DNA of 64,000 bases from Streptomyces mobaraensis NBRC 13819 = DSM 40847 (GCF_017916255.1 NZ_CP072827.1:5171501-5235500), one strand, 5' to 3'. Counted from the stretch's first letter, positions 16,645 through 25,359 are shown. Numbers and translations are program-made. The notes: a model not told the origin generated them from the sequence alone.

Positions 16645-18741
16645 TCACGGCTCGACGCGGTCGCCGCGCTGGTCGCCCTGGGCCTGGATGGCCGTGATGG
16701 CGACCGTGTTGACGATGTCCTGGACGAGGGCGCCGCGGGACAGGTCGTTGACCGGCTTGCGCAGGCCCTGCAGCACCGGGCCGACGGCGACCGCGCCGGC
16801 CGACCGCTGCACGGCCTTGTAGGTGTTGTTGCCCGTGTTGAGGTCGGGGAAGACGAGGACGGTCGCCTTGCCGGCCACCTCGGACCCGGGCAGCTTGGTG
16901 GCGGCGACGGCGGCGTCCACGGCCGCGTCGTACTGGATCGGGCCCTCGACCAGCAGGTCGGGACGGCGCTCGCGGACCAGCTCGGTCGCCCGGCGCACCT
17001 TGTCCACGTCCGCGCCGGAACCGGAGGTGCCGGTGGAGTACGACAGCATGGCGATCCGCGGCTCCACGCCGAACTGGGTGGCGGTCGCGGCGGACTGGAT
17101 GGCGATGTCCGCGAGCTGCTCGGCGTTCGGGTCCGGGTTGACGGCGCAGTCGCCGTAGACGAGGACCCGGTCGGCCAGGCACATGAAGAAGACCGACGAG
17201 ACGATCTGCGCGCCCGGCGCGGTCTTGATGATCTCGAAGGCGGGCCGGATGGTGGCGGCCGTGGAGTGCACCGCGCCGGAGACCATGCCGTCGGCCAGTC
17301 CCTCCTGCACCATCAGGGTGCCGAAGTACGACACGTCGGCGACGACGTCGTGGGCCAGCTCCACGGTCATGCCCTTGTGGGCGCGGGCCGCCGCGTAGAT
17401 CTCGGCGAAGCGCTCGCGCAGCGGCGACTTCTGCGGGTCGATGAGCTGCGCCTCGCCCAGGTCGATGCCCAGCTCGGCGGCGCGCTTGCGGATGGCCTCC
17501 TCCTCGCCCAGCAGGGTGAGGTCGCAGACGTCGCGGCGGAGCAGCACGTCGGCGGCGCGCAGGACGCGCTCCTCGGTGCCCTCGGGGAGGACGACCCGGC
17601 GGCGGGCGGAGCGGGAGCGCTCGATCAGCTCGTGCTCGAACATCATCGGGGTGACGCGGGCGGAGCGGGCGACGGCGATGCGCTCGGTGAGCTCGGCGGT
17701 GTTCACGTGCCGCTCGAACAGGCCGAGGGCGGTCTCCGCCTTGCGCGGCGACGAGCCGTCCAGCTTGCCCTCGACGGCGAACAGCTCGCCCGCGGTCGGG
17801 AAGGAGCCGCCGGGCACGGAGATCACCGGGGTGCCGGGGGCGAGCCGGTCGGCGAGGGCCAGGATGTCCGGCCCCGGGCGCTCGTCCAAGGTGAGGAGCA
17901 CACCGGCTATGGAGGGGGCGCCGGCGCTGTGCGCGGCGAGGGCGCCGACGATCAGGTCGACGCGGTCGCCGGGGGTGACCACCAGGCAGCCGTCGGTCAG
18001 GGCCGGGAGGAAGACGGGGAGCATGGCGCCGCCGAAGACGAAGTCCTTGGCGTCCCGGTTGAGCCCGGCGTCGTCGCCGAGCAGCACCTCGGCGCCCAGC
18101 TTGCGGACGATCTGCGCCACGGTCGGGGCGGACAGCGAGGCGTCCTCGGGGAGCGCGTAGCAGGGCACGGGCAGGCTCGCCGCCAGGCCCTCGGCGATGG
18201 CCTCGCGGTCGGCCGGGGCCACCCGGTTGACGACGAGGGCGACGACGTCGCAGCCCAGCGCCTCGTAGGCGCGGCAGGCGTTGCGGGCCTCGGCGCGGAC
18301 GGCCTCGGCGGTCTGGCCGCCGCCGCCCACGACGGTGATCACGGAGGCGCCGAACTCGTTCGCCAGCCGCGCGTTGAGGGCCAGCTCGTCCGGGAGGTTG
18401 CTGCCGATGAAGTCGGTGCCGAGGACGAGGACGGTCTCGTACTCCCGGGAGACGGCGTGGAAGCGCTCGACGAGCCGGGAGACCAGCTCGTCGGTGCCCT
18501 TCTCGGCCTGGAGGGCGGCGGCCTCGGCGTAGGTGAGGCCGTACACGCTTTCGGGTGACTGTTCCAGCCGGTAGCGGGTGCGGAGGAGGTCGAAGAGGCG
18601 GTCCGGCCCGTCGCCGTGCACCAGCGGGCGGAACACCCCGACCCGGTCCACCTGGCGGGTGAGGAGCTCCATGACTCCCAGCTCGATGACCTGGCGTCCG
18701 TCGCCGCGGTCGGTCCCGGTCACGTACACGCTGCGCGTCAC
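16645..18741 (-). CDS. pta: Phosphate acetyltransferase, long three-domain form
   Basis: A 698-residue enzyme that converts acetyl-CoA and phosphate to acetyl phosphate. The first ~200 residues form an AAA/BioD-like P-loop-fold domain (SVYVTGTDRGDGRQVIELGVME), residues about 215-330 a DRTGG domain (HSAGAPSIAGVLLTLDERPG), and residues about 370-690 the catalytic PTA domain with SYSTGTSGSGADVDKV and FPDLNTGNNTYKAVQR. This matches the long form in enterobacteria and actinomycetes, where the N-terminal domains affect oligomerisation and regulation. GTG start with AAGGAG; ackA follows. Confidence 0.96.
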   Translation of the reverse strand: MTRSVYVTGTDRGDGRQVIELGVMELLTRQVDRVGVFRPLVHGDGPDRLFDLLRTRYRLEQSPESVYGLTYAEAAALQAEKGTDELVSRLVERFHAVSREYETVLVLGTDFIGSNLPDELALNARLANEFGASVITVVGGGGQTAEAVRAEARNACRAYEALGCDVVALVVNRVAPADREAIAEGLAASLPVPCYALPEDASLSAPTVAQIVRKLGAEVLLGDDAGLNRDAKDFVFGGAMLPVFLPALTDGCLVVTPGDRVDLIVGALAAHSAGAPSIAGVLLTLDERPGPDILALADRLAPGTPVISVPGGSFPTAGELFAVEGKLDGSSPRKAETALGLFERHVNTAELTERIAVARSARVTPMMFEHELIERSRSARRRVVLPEGTEERVLRAADVLLRRDVCDLTLLGEEEAIRKRAAELGIDLGEAQLIDPQKSPLRERFAEIYAAARAHKGMTVELAHDVVADVSYFGTLMVQEGLADGMVSGAVHSTAATIRPAFEIIKTAPGAQIVSSVFFMCLADRVLVYGDCAVNPDPNAEQLADIAIQSAATATQFGVEPRIAMLSYSTGTSGSGADVDKVRRATELVRERRPDLLVEGPIQYDAAVDAAVAATKLPGSEVAGKATVLVFPDLNTGNNTYKAVQRSAGAVAVGPVLQGLRKPVNDLSRGALVQDIVNTVAITAIQAQGDQRGDRVEP

Positions 18742-18828
18742 GCGTGCTCTCCTTGCTCCATGGCCGTGTGCTGTTCGAGTGGCGTTTGTTCGGCTTGTGA
18801 AATTACCCGTTAGGGTGGTCTTGCCCTC

Positions 18829-18857
18829 TTGACAATACCTGCGACCCTGGATAAGGC
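18829..18857 (+). promoter_or_regulatory. Possible pfkA promoter
   Basis: TTGACA at 18829-18834, a 17-base spacer, then TAAGGC at 18852-18857. The -35 is consensus, the -10 weak. It would give a leader of about 150 bases before the pfkA ATG. Read from sequence only. Confidence 0.35.
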
Positions 18858-19014
18858 GCTCGTCAGGCGGGAGGCGATGGCCCGGCGGACGACCGTCAGT
18901 ATTCGTTGACGGTCGTCAGTGCGGGCGCGGCGGGCCCGGCAGGCCCGTGGAACAATCGGGTCCGGCTCACAGGTCCCACTAGCGACCACCAGAACCAGCA
19001 GGAGACACAGCACG

Positions 19015-20040
19015 ATGCGCATCGGAGTCCTCACCGCGGGCGGCGACTGCCCCGGCCTGAACGCCGTCATCCGCTCGGTGGTGCACCGTGCCATCACGGA
19101 GCACGGTGACGAGGTCATCGGCTTCGAGGACGGCTTCAAGGGCCTGCTCGATGGCCGGTTCCGCAAGCTCGACCTCGACGCCGTGAGCGGCATCCTGGCC
19201 CGGGGCGGCACCATCCTGGGCTCGGCCCGGCTGGAGCGCGCCCGGCTGCGCGAGGCGTGCGAGAACGCCAAGGACTTCTCCCGTGAGCACGGCATCGACG
19301 TGCTCATTCCCATCGGCGGCGAAGGCACTCTCACCGCGGCCCGAATGCTGTCGGACGCCGGTCTCCCGGTCGTCGGCGTCCCCAAGACGATCGACAACGA
19401 CATCTCCTCCACCGACCGCACCTTCGGCTTCGACACGGCCGTCGGCGTCGCCACCGAGGCCATCGACCGGCTGAAGACCACCGCCGAGTCCCACCAGCGC
19501 GTGATGGTCGTCGAGGTCATGGGCCGGCACGCCGGCTGGATCGCCCTGGAGTCCGGCATGGCCGGCGGTGCCCACGGCATCTGCCTCCCGGAGCGCGCCT
19601 TCGACCCCGCCGACCTGGTGAAGATGGTGGAGGAGCGGTTCGCCCGCGGCAAGAAGTTCGCCGTCATCTGCGTCGCCGAGGGCGCGCACCCGGCCGACGG
19701 GACGATGGACTACAAGAAGGGCGCCATAGACCAGTTCGGCCACGAGCGGTTCGCCGGCATCGGCACCAAGCTCGCGGGCGAGCTGGAGCGCCGCCTCGGC
19801 AAGGAGGCCCGCCCGGTCATCCTCGGCCACGTCCAGCGCGGCGGCACCCCGACCGCGTACGACCGCGTCCTCGCCACCCGCTTCGGCTGGCACGCGGTCG
19901 AGGCCGCGCACCGCGGCGACTTCGGCAAGATGACCGCGCTGCGCGGCACCGACATCACGATGGTGCCGCTGGCGGACGCGATCACCGAGCTGAAGCGGGT
20001 GCCGGAGGACCGGATGGACGAGGCGGAGTCGGTCTTCTGA
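19015..20040 (+). CDS. pfkA: 6-phosphofructokinase, ATP type with Lys124
   Basis: A 341-residue PFK that phosphorylates fructose 6-phosphate in glycolysis. Motifs: LTAGGDCPGLNAVIR, GGEGT (101-105), PKTIDND (123-129) with catalytic Asp127, MGRHAGWIA, and HVQRGGTPTAYDR. Residue 104 is Gly, the marker for ATP rather than pyrophosphate use, while residue 124 is Lys, usual in PPi-type enzymes; this Gly104/Lys124 mix is known for the actinomycete 'group III' ATP-PFKs, which lack the classic PEP inhibition. It is divergent from pta. By position it would correspond to S. coelicolor pfkA2 (recalled, not checked). Confidence 0.95.
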   Translation: MRIGVLTAGGDCPGLNAVIRSVVHRAITEHGDEVIGFEDGFKGLLDGRFRKLDLDAVSGILARGGTILGSARLERARLREACENAKDFSREHGIDVLIPIGGEGTLTAARMLSDAGLPVVGVPKTIDNDISSTDRTFGFDTAVGVATEAIDRLKTTAESHQRVMVVEVMGRHAGWIALESGMAGGAHGICLPERAFDPADLVKMVEERFARGKKFAVICVAEGAHPADGTMDYKKGAIDQFGHERFAGIGTKLAGELERRLGKEARPVILGHVQRGGTPTAYDRVLATRFGWHAVEAAHRGDFGKMTALRGTDITMVPLADAITELKRVPEDRMDEAESVF

Positions 20041-20146
20041 CCGGCTGAGGGTGCGCGGGCGGACGGCTCGCCTGGACGGCTCCGGTGTGCGGCATTCCAC
20101 CTCCCCCGTACGGGGGTTGGCGGGTACGGCACTTGACGCGGCGGCG

Positions 20147-20175
20147 TTTACGGTGTGTCGCGGGAGCGCTAGAGT
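20147..20175 (+). promoter_or_regulatory. Candidate sigma-HrdB-like promoter reading into the repeat region
   Basis: TTTACG (20147-20152), a 17-base spacer, TAGAGT (20170-20175). Transcription would start near 20182 and run toward the tandem repeats, antisense to the sRNA-like orientation described there. No ORF of note follows directly, so a noncoding RNA is possible. Confidence 0.4.
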
Positions 20176-20276
20176 GCTGGTGGCCCTGGGGAGTCTTCGT
20201 AATCCTCGGGGCTGGGGACGCCCCATGGCTTCGCCCGGGCTGATCTCCTGAGCAAGGTGCTCCCTTCATTGGTCCA

Positions 20277-20396
20277 GCACAACCAAAAAGAGGCTCTCGC
20301 CCCTGGGCGGTCACCCGGGACGAGAGCCGACACCGCCTTCAACGGACGGCATCCTGACCGTCAGTCCTCAGTAGCTCGGAGGACTGGCGGTCACCG
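20277..20396 (-). ncRNA. 120-bp repeat copy 1, small-RNA-like
   Basis: One of two 120-bp units that differ at only about 5 positions. Read on the minus strand it starts with a long hairpin (arms around CAGTCCTC/GAGGACTG, extended by TGACCG/CGGTCA; 20355-20393), then an unpaired stretch, then GGCTCTCG...CGAGAGCC (8-bp stem, 20293-20329) followed by TCTTTTTGG, a textbook Rho-independent terminator. This is the shape of a small regulatory RNA. On the plus strand the same hairpins lack a T-run. Expression is not shown. Confidence 0.45.
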
Positions 20397-20421
20397 AGGC
20401 GGCGCTCACCGCGTCGTCGCG

Positions 20422-20541
20422 GCACAACCAAAAAGAGGCTCTCGCCCCTGGGCGGCCACCCGGGACGAGAGCCGACACCGCCTTCAACGGACGGCATCCT
20501 GACCGTCAGTCCTCAGCTTTTCGGAGGACTGGCGGTCACCG
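20422..20541 (-). ncRNA. 120-bp repeat copy 2, small-RNA-like
   Basis: Second unit, separated from copy 1 by 25 unrelated bases. Differences from copy 1 are confined to the loop of the first hairpin (GCTTTT in place of GTAGCT on the plus strand) and one base between the terminator arms (C for T). Stems are unchanged, so selection for structure is likely. The stop codon of the 32-codon ORF at 20536-20634 falls inside its first bases. Confidence 0.45.
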
Positions 20542-20634
20542 TTCGTTGAGCCACCTCCAGAACTCCCGGATCACTGCCGCGATCCGCTCGTGCAGAGGCT
20601 TTTTGCGGTGACGCCCCACGGCGCCCCCCTTCAT
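20536..20634 (-). CDS. Possible 32-residue basic amphipathic peptide
   Basis: Minus-strand frame starting MKGGAVGRHRKKPLHERI and ending FWRWLNER, with its TGA inside repeat copy 2. The sequence is strongly basic at the N-terminus and then an amphipathic helix with aromatic face. An internal GTG at codon 6 has a better ribosome site (AAGGGGGGC 4 bases before) and would give VGRHRKKPL.... I do not recognise a family. The small size and the coupled terminator-bearing repeat recall type I toxin or leader-peptide arrangements, but that is conjecture. Confidence 0.35.
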   Translation of the reverse strand: MKGGAVGRHRKKPLHERIAAVIREFWRWLNER

Positions 20635-20654
20635 CGGTTGCGGTCAGAGGACCG

Positions 20655-20843
20655 GTGACCGCTCCGGAGGGGGCCCGGGTTCGGGCTCCCCGCCCGTGGA
20701 AGCCCGTGAAGGACCTCCCGGACGAGGACCCCGACGTGCGTGGGTCCCTCGTGAAGGGGGGCGCGTATGAAGCGCTGGTCCGTACGCTATCGCAACGGAC
20801 CTGCGCTCAAAGGCCGTTGGGAGATCGTCGAGAGGGAGCGTGA
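20655..20843 (+). CDS. Small ORF of unknown function, doubtful
   Basis: A 62-codon frame starting at GTG (AGAGGA three bases upstream) and ending immediately before a strong terminator stem. The peptide includes KDLPDEDPDVRGSLVKGGAYEALVRTL. A competing frame at 20767-20958 (MKRWSVRYRNGPALKGRW...) has a better ribosome site (AAGGGGGGCGCGT) but runs through the terminator into the antisense of the next gene. At most one is real. No family is recognised. Confidence 0.25.
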   Translation: MTAPEGARVRAPRPWKPVKDLPDEDPDVRGSLVKGGAYEALVRTLSQRTCAQRPLGDRREGA

Positions 20844-20889
20844 AAGCGGCGTGCGGCGCCCGGAGTTCACCGGGCGCCGCACGCCGCTT
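20844..20889. terminator. 20-bp-stem bidirectional terminator
   Basis: AAGCGGCGTGCGGCGCCCGG (20844-20863) pairs perfectly with the segment 20870-20889 across a 6-base loop, between a possible small plus-strand gene and the convergent oxidoreductase gene. Confidence 0.8.
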
Positions 20890-20920
20890 CTTCGCAACCC
20901 CATTCCGCCGGGGCTCCGTT

Positions 20921-21793
20921 CTACTTCCGCGTCATCATCAGCTCGACGACGCTCGTGAGGTCGTCCGCCCCGTACCCCTCCGCCGTCCGCCGCACCATCA
21001 GCTCCTGGAGCGCCGTGAAGAAGACCGGGCGCACGCCCTGCTCCTCGGCGGCGCCGATGAGGTTGTCGAAACCGGCCGTCTGCATCGCGAGGTTGGAGAC
21101 GACGTGCTGGGAGTGGTCGCCCGTCTCGATCTGCTCGGCGAAGCGCGGGATGCCCGTCGCCATGGCCTCCAGCCAGGAGGTGAGCAGCGGGACGAACTCC
21201 GCCGCCGGGACCCCGGCCGAGGACGTCATCGCCAGGGCGTGCATCACGCCCATGAACTGGCCGTACATGCCGCTCAGCAGCGACACGTCGTACAGCGCCG
21301 CCAGCCCGGGGTCGGTGCCGACGAAGCGGGCCGCGCCGAGTCGTTCCAGCACCGGGAGGTACGTGTCGAACGCCTCCCGGGCGCCGCTGTAGACGATGAA
21401 CGCCTGCTCGGTGCCGATGCCCGGCGGGACGGCCATGATGCCGCCGTCGAGGTAGGTGATGCCGTGCTTGTCCGCCCAGGCGGCCATCCGCCGGGCCTGG
21501 TCGGGCGTGCCGTTGGTGAGGTTGACCAGCGTCCGGCCCTTCAGGGCGTCGGCCGCCGGCTCCAGCGTCTCCATCACCGACGCGTAGTCCCAGATGCAGG
21601 CGATCACCAGCTCGCTCGCGCTCGCCGCCGCCACGACGTCGTCGGCGCGGACGGCGCCGAGGGCGACGAGCGCGTCCGCCTTCTCGGGAGTGCGGTTCCA
21701 GACGGTGGTCGGGTGGCCGTTGGTGAGGAAGGCGGTGGCCAGCGCCTTGCCCATGGCGCCGAGGCCGAGGACGGTGACGGGGGTGTTGCTCAT
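20921..21793 (-). CDS. Imine-reductase-like NAD(P)-dependent oxidoreductase
   Basis: A 290-residue enzyme of the beta-hydroxyacid dehydrogenase / imine reductase fold. The Rossmann motif is VTVLGLGAMGKALATAFL with TTVWNRTPEKA, an NADPH-type arginine environment. Family features are LVNLTNGTPDQARRM, YLDGGIMAVPPGIG and the C-terminal helical dimer domain. Asp169 in AALYDVSLLSG occupies the region where R-selective imine reductases carry the catalytic Asp; the general dehydrogenase Lys is absent. The physiological substrate is unknown. It is a monocistronic gene with an inverted repeat upstream at 21880-21905. Confidence 0.82.
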   Translation of the reverse strand: MSNTPVTVLGLGAMGKALATAFLTNGHPTTVWNRTPEKADALVALGAVRADDVVAAASASELVIACIWDYASVMETLEPAADALKGRTLVNLTNGTPDQARRMAAWADKHGITYLDGGIMAVPPGIGTEQAFIVYSGAREAFDTYLPVLERLGAARFVGTDPGLAALYDVSLLSGMYGQFMGVMHALAMTSSAGVPAAEFVPLLTSWLEAMATGIPRFAEQIETGDHSQHVVSNLAMQTAGFDNLIGAAEEQGVRPVFFTALQELMVRRTAEGYGADDLTSVVELMMTRK

Positions 21794-21879
21794 GATGGGT
21801 CTGCTCCTGGAGAGGCGGGGAGGGATGTGTTCTCGGCTGTGCGCGCCCCTTCAGCCTCGTCCAGGTGACTGTCCCGCTC

Positions 21880-21905
21880 AAGTACGCACAATAAGGTGGG
21901 TACTT
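21880..21905. promoter_or_regulatory. Inverted repeat upstream of the imine-reductase-like gene
   Basis: AAGTAC (21880-21885) and GTACTT (21900-21905) flank 14 bases that include AATAAGG. The GTAC half-sites resemble HxlR/MarR-type operators. No such regulator is adjacent, so the assignment is tentative. Confidence 0.35.
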
Positions 21906-21962
21906 ACCCGGAGGTGGGGGCCCGCCCGCGACGGACCCCCGGACCCCCGAACCCCGGGCCCC

Positions 21963-24485
21963 TCACTGCGCCCCGATCGCCTCCAGCGTGTTCAGCCGCG
22001 CCGCCCGCCGGGCCGGCCACGCCGCCGCCAGGATCCCGACGGCCAGCGCCAGCAGCAGGAACACCCCGATCCGCTCCCACGGCACGACCATCTCGTACTG
22101 CGGGAACGAGGTCCGCAGCAGATGCCCGCCCGACCAGGCGAGGAAGAGGCCCAGCCCCACCCCGAGCACCGCGCCGAACATCGCGATCATCACGGACTCC
22201 AGCCGCACCATCGCCTTGACGCCCGAGCGGGACAGGCCGATCGCCCGGAGCATCCCGATCTCCCGGGTCCGCTCGAAGACCGACATGGCGAGGGTGTTGA
22301 CCACGCCGATCACCGCGATCACGACGGCCACGCCCAGCAGCCCGTACATCAGGTACAGCACGTCGTCGATGTCGCCGGCGGCGGAGCGGCGCAGTTCGTC
22401 GCGGCTCGCGACCTTGACGGCCGGGTTGCCGCCCAGGGCCTCCCTGATCCGCGCGCGCAGCCCGTCGGTCTTCCCGGGCGCGGCCTTGACCAGCACCGAC
22501 TGGTCGCGCACCCGGTCCAGGTGCGGATCGACGAAGGAGGGGGCGGCGAGGACGTCGCTCAGTACGTCGTTCTCCGAGTGGACGGCGACGACGCGGGCGG
22601 TGCCGCGCTTCCCGTCGTAGAACGTCATGGGCAGCGACGAGCCGACCGTCAGGTGTCGTTTGCGAGCGTAATCCTCGCTGACGGCCACGCGGTCGCCGTG
22701 CACGTCGGACAGGGAGCCCTTGAGGACCTTCAGGTCGGTGACCTTCCCGACCGCGGCCACGTCCGTCCCCCGGATGCCCGCCGGATCGCCCGCGGAGTCG
22801 AAGCCGGTGACGCGGAGCGGCACCGCCGCGGCGACGCCCGGCAGCTTCGCCAGCGCCCGCGCGGTGGCGGGGTCCAGGCCCCGGCCGCCCGCGCCGTCCA
22901 CCCGGTAGTCGGCCGTCAGGTCCTGGTCGCCCATCCGGTCGACGCCCCGGTCGGCGGAGACCGCCGTCACGGTCAGGCCGGTGATCAGCGTCAGGCCGAT
23001 CATCAGCGCCGAGGCGGTGGCGGCGGTGCGCCGCGGGTTGCGCAGCGCGTTCCGCCGGGCCAGTCGGCCGCTCACCCCGGAGACGCGCTCGGCGAGCCGC
23101 CCGAAGAGGTGGACGACCGGCCGGGACAGCAGCGGGGCCAGCACGATCACGCCGGTGAGGGTGAGCACCGAACCCGCCATGGGGACGGTGAGGTCGCGGG
23201 CGTTCCTGAGGGTGCTGACGTAGAGCATGGTCGCGACGCCCGCGCCGGTGAGGACGGCGCCGATGGTGTTGCGCACGACGAGGCTCCGGGCGCCCGCAGG
23301 CGCGTCCACGGCGGCGAGCGCCTCCACCGGTGCGATACGCGCCGCCTTGCGGGACGGCAGCCACGCGGACAGGACGGTGACCAGGAAGCCGACGCCGAGG
23401 GCGGCCAGCGCGGACGTGGGCGTGACGACCAGCGGCCCGTCCGGGAGTTCCGCGCCGTTGGCGTCGAGCAGCGACCGCATGCCGACCGCGACCCCGAGGC
23501 CCAGCAGGAACCCGGCCGCCGACGCGATCAGGCCCAGCAGCCCGGCCTCGATCAGCACCGAGCGCACGACCTGGCGTCGCGACGCGCCGACCGCCCGCAA
23601 CAGCGCGATCTCACGGGTGCGTTGGGCGATGAGCATGGTGAAGGTGTTGGCGACGATGAAGATGCCCACGAAGAGCGAGACCGCGGCGAAGACCAGGAAC
23701 GTCTTGCGGATCGTGCCGGTCTGCTCGTCGATGGCCTTGGACTGCTCGGCCGCCAGCTCGGTGCCGCTCCTGGCCTGCGCACCGTCGGGCAGGACGGTGC
23801 GGACGCGGGCGGTCAGCGCGTTCCGGTCGGCGCGGGGGGCGGCGGTGACGACCAGCTCGTCGAACCGGCCCTTGGTACCGAGGAGTTTCTGGGCGGTGGC
23901 CGTGTCGAACAGGGCCAGGCTGCCGCCGGCGCCGACCCGGGGGTCGTCCGTCCGCACCGTGCCGACGAGCTTCTTGGTCAGCACCGGCCCGTCCACGGCC
24001 AGCCGTACCGTCCCGCCGATCCGCGCGCCGGTCTTCCCTGCCGTCCTGGTGTCGAGCGCGACCTCCCCGGCGGCGGCCGGGCCGCGGCCCTCGACGAGCG
24101 GGTAGCGGCGGTCCTTGCCGTCCGCGCCGGGCACGTAGTTGGCGCCGGTACTGCCCCAGTCGCTGCCCGCGGACTCGCTGTGGCGGTCGGCGACGACGAC
24201 GGTGCCGGTGACGGAGGGGCGTACGGAGGCGACGCCGGGGAGCGCGCGGATCCGGTCGGCGGTCCGGGCGTCGAGGCCGGGGGCGCCGGGGCCGCCGCCC
24301 GTCGACGTCACGGAGACGGCGACGTCGTCGAGGCTGCGGGACGTCCGGTCGCGGTACGCCTTGTTCACGGAGTCGCTGAAGACGAGCGTGCCGGAGACGA
24401 AGGCGGTGCCGAGGAGGACCGCGAGGGCGGTCATCAGCAGGCGGGTCCGGTGCGCCAGGAGGTTGCGCAGAGCGGTACGGAACAC
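21963..24485 (-). CDS. ABC transporter permease, MacB/FtsX type
   Basis: An 840-residue permease starting at GTG (MFRTALRNLLAHRTRLLMTALAVLLGTAFVSG). It has an N-terminal membrane helix, a large extracytoplasmic domain, three helices with FtsX signature (ANTFTMLIAQRTREIALLRAVGASRRQV, about 275-400), a second periplasmic domain, and a second FtsX block (VNTLAMSVFERTREIGMLRAIGLSRSGV) at the C-terminus. It pairs with the ATPase encoded 97 bp upstream. Such systems act as mechanotransmitters or lipid/peptide exporters; the substrate is unknown. Confidence 0.92.
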   Translation of the reverse strand: MFRTALRNLLAHRTRLLMTALAVLLGTAFVSGTLVFSDSVNKAYRDRTSRSLDDVAVSVTSTGGGPGAPGLDARTADRIRALPGVASVRPSVTGTVVVADRHSESAGSDWGSTGANYVPGADGKDRRYPLVEGRGPAAAGEVALDTRTAGKTGARIGGTVRLAVDGPVLTKKLVGTVRTDDPRVGAGGSLALFDTATAQKLLGTKGRFDELVVTAAPRADRNALTARVRTVLPDGAQARSGTELAAEQSKAIDEQTGTIRKTFLVFAAVSLFVGIFIVANTFTMLIAQRTREIALLRAVGASRRQVVRSVLIEAGLLGLIASAAGFLLGLGVAVGMRSLLDANGAELPDGPLVVTPTSALAALGVGFLVTVLSAWLPSRKAARIAPVEALAAVDAPAGARSLVVRNTIGAVLTGAGVATMLYVSTLRNARDLTVPMAGSVLTLTGVIVLAPLLSRPVVHLFGRLAERVSGVSGRLARRNALRNPRRTAATASALMIGLTLITGLTVTAVSADRGVDRMGDQDLTADYRVDGAGGRGLDPATARALAKLPGVAAAVPLRVTGFDSAGDPAGIRGTDVAAVGKVTDLKVLKGSLSDVHGDRVAVSEDYARKRHLTVGSSLPMTFYDGKRGTARVVAVHSENDVLSDVLAAPSFVDPHLDRVRDQSVLVKAAPGKTDGLRARIREALGGNPAVKVASRDELRRSAAGDIDDVLYLMYGLLGVAVVIAVIGVVNTLAMSVFERTREIGMLRAIGLSRSGVKAMVRLESVMIAMFGAVLGVGLGLFLAWSGGHLLRTSFPQYEMVVPWERIGVFLLLALAVGILAAAWPARRAARLNTLEAIGAQ

Positions 24486-24582
24486 AAGCTGTCCTGGATT
24501 CTGGTGGTCTGGTCGGTTGCTGTGCGTTTTTCGGCGGCCGGTTGTGTGTCTTCGGCGGCCGAATGGGGGCGCCGGTGGGCGA

Positions 24583-25359
24583 TCAGCTCGTGCGGCCGTG
24601 CGCCTCGAACGCCTTCATCCGGTCCAGCACCGCCGAGGCGGTCGGGCGCGGCATCTCGTCGACGATCCGCCCGTCGGCGAGGAACAGCACCCGGTCCGCG
24701 TACGAGGCCGCCACCGGGTCGTGGGTGACCATGACCACCGTCTGGTCCAGGGCGCGCACCGACTCCCCGAGGAAGCCGAGGAGTTCGGCGCCGGCGCGGG
24801 AGTCCAGGTTGCCGGTGGGCTCGTCGGCGAAGACGATCTCGGGGCGGGAGGTGAGCGCGCGGGCCACGGCGACGCGCTGCTGCTGCCCGCCGGAGAGCTG
24901 GTTCGGCCGGTGCGCGAGCCGTCCCGACAGCCCCAGGGCGTTGACGATCTCCTGGAGCCACTCGGGGTCGGGCCGCCGGCCCGCGATGTCCATCGGCAGG
25001 GTGATGTTCTCCAGCGCGGTCAGGGTCGGCAGCAGGTTGAACGCCTGGAAGACGAAGCCCACCTTGTCCCTGCGCAGCCGGGTGAGCTGCCGGTCGCCGA
25101 GTGCGGACAGCTCCGTGTCGCCGATCCGGACGGATCCGGAGGAGACGGTGTCCAGGCCGGCCATGCAGTGCATCAGCGTCGACTTGCCCGAACCCGAGGG
25201 GCCCATGATCGCGGTGAACTCGCCGCGGCGGAACGCGACGTCGACCGCGTCCAGGGCGGTCACCCGGGTCTCCCCGGCGCCGTACACCTTGCTCAGGCCG
25301 GTGGCGCGGGCCACGACAGCGCCGGTGCGGGGGGTGGTCGGGACGGCCGTGGGGGACAA
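24583..25359 (-). CDS. ABC transporter ATP-binding protein, LolD/MacB type
   Basis: A 258-residue ATPase. Walker A GPSGSGKST, Q-loop FVFQAFNLLPTLTALEN, signature LSGGQQQRVAVARAL, Walker B IVFADEPTGNLD and H-loop VMVTHDP are all intact. The start is TTG at 25359, with GAGGAG just upstream; no in-frame ATG or GTG fits better. It forms an operon with the FtsX-type permease. Confidence 0.93.
   Translation of the reverse strand: MSPTAVPTTPRTGAVVARATGLSKVYGAGETRVTALDAVDVAFRRGEFTAIMGPSGSGKSTLMHCMAGLDTVSSGSVRIGDTELSALGDRQLTRLRRDKVGFVFQAFNLLPTLTALENITLPMDIAGRRPDPEWLQEIVNALGLSGRLAHRPNQLSGGQQQRVAVARALTSRPEIVFADEPTGNLDSRAGAELLGFLGESVRALDQTVVMVTHDPVAASYADRVLFLADGRIVDEMPRPTASAVLDRMKAFEAHGRTS

Noticed and set aside
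13658-16822. Plus-strand open frame of 1054 codons
   Set aside because: It lies opposite pyk, ackA and part of pta, which carry complete catalytic motifs on the minus strand.
20767-20958. Small ORF MKRWSVRYRNGPALKGRW..., resembling an integrase N-terminus
   Set aside because: Despite a good ribosome site, it runs through a 20-bp terminator stem and into antisense of the next gene; the resemblance to integrases covers only a few residues.
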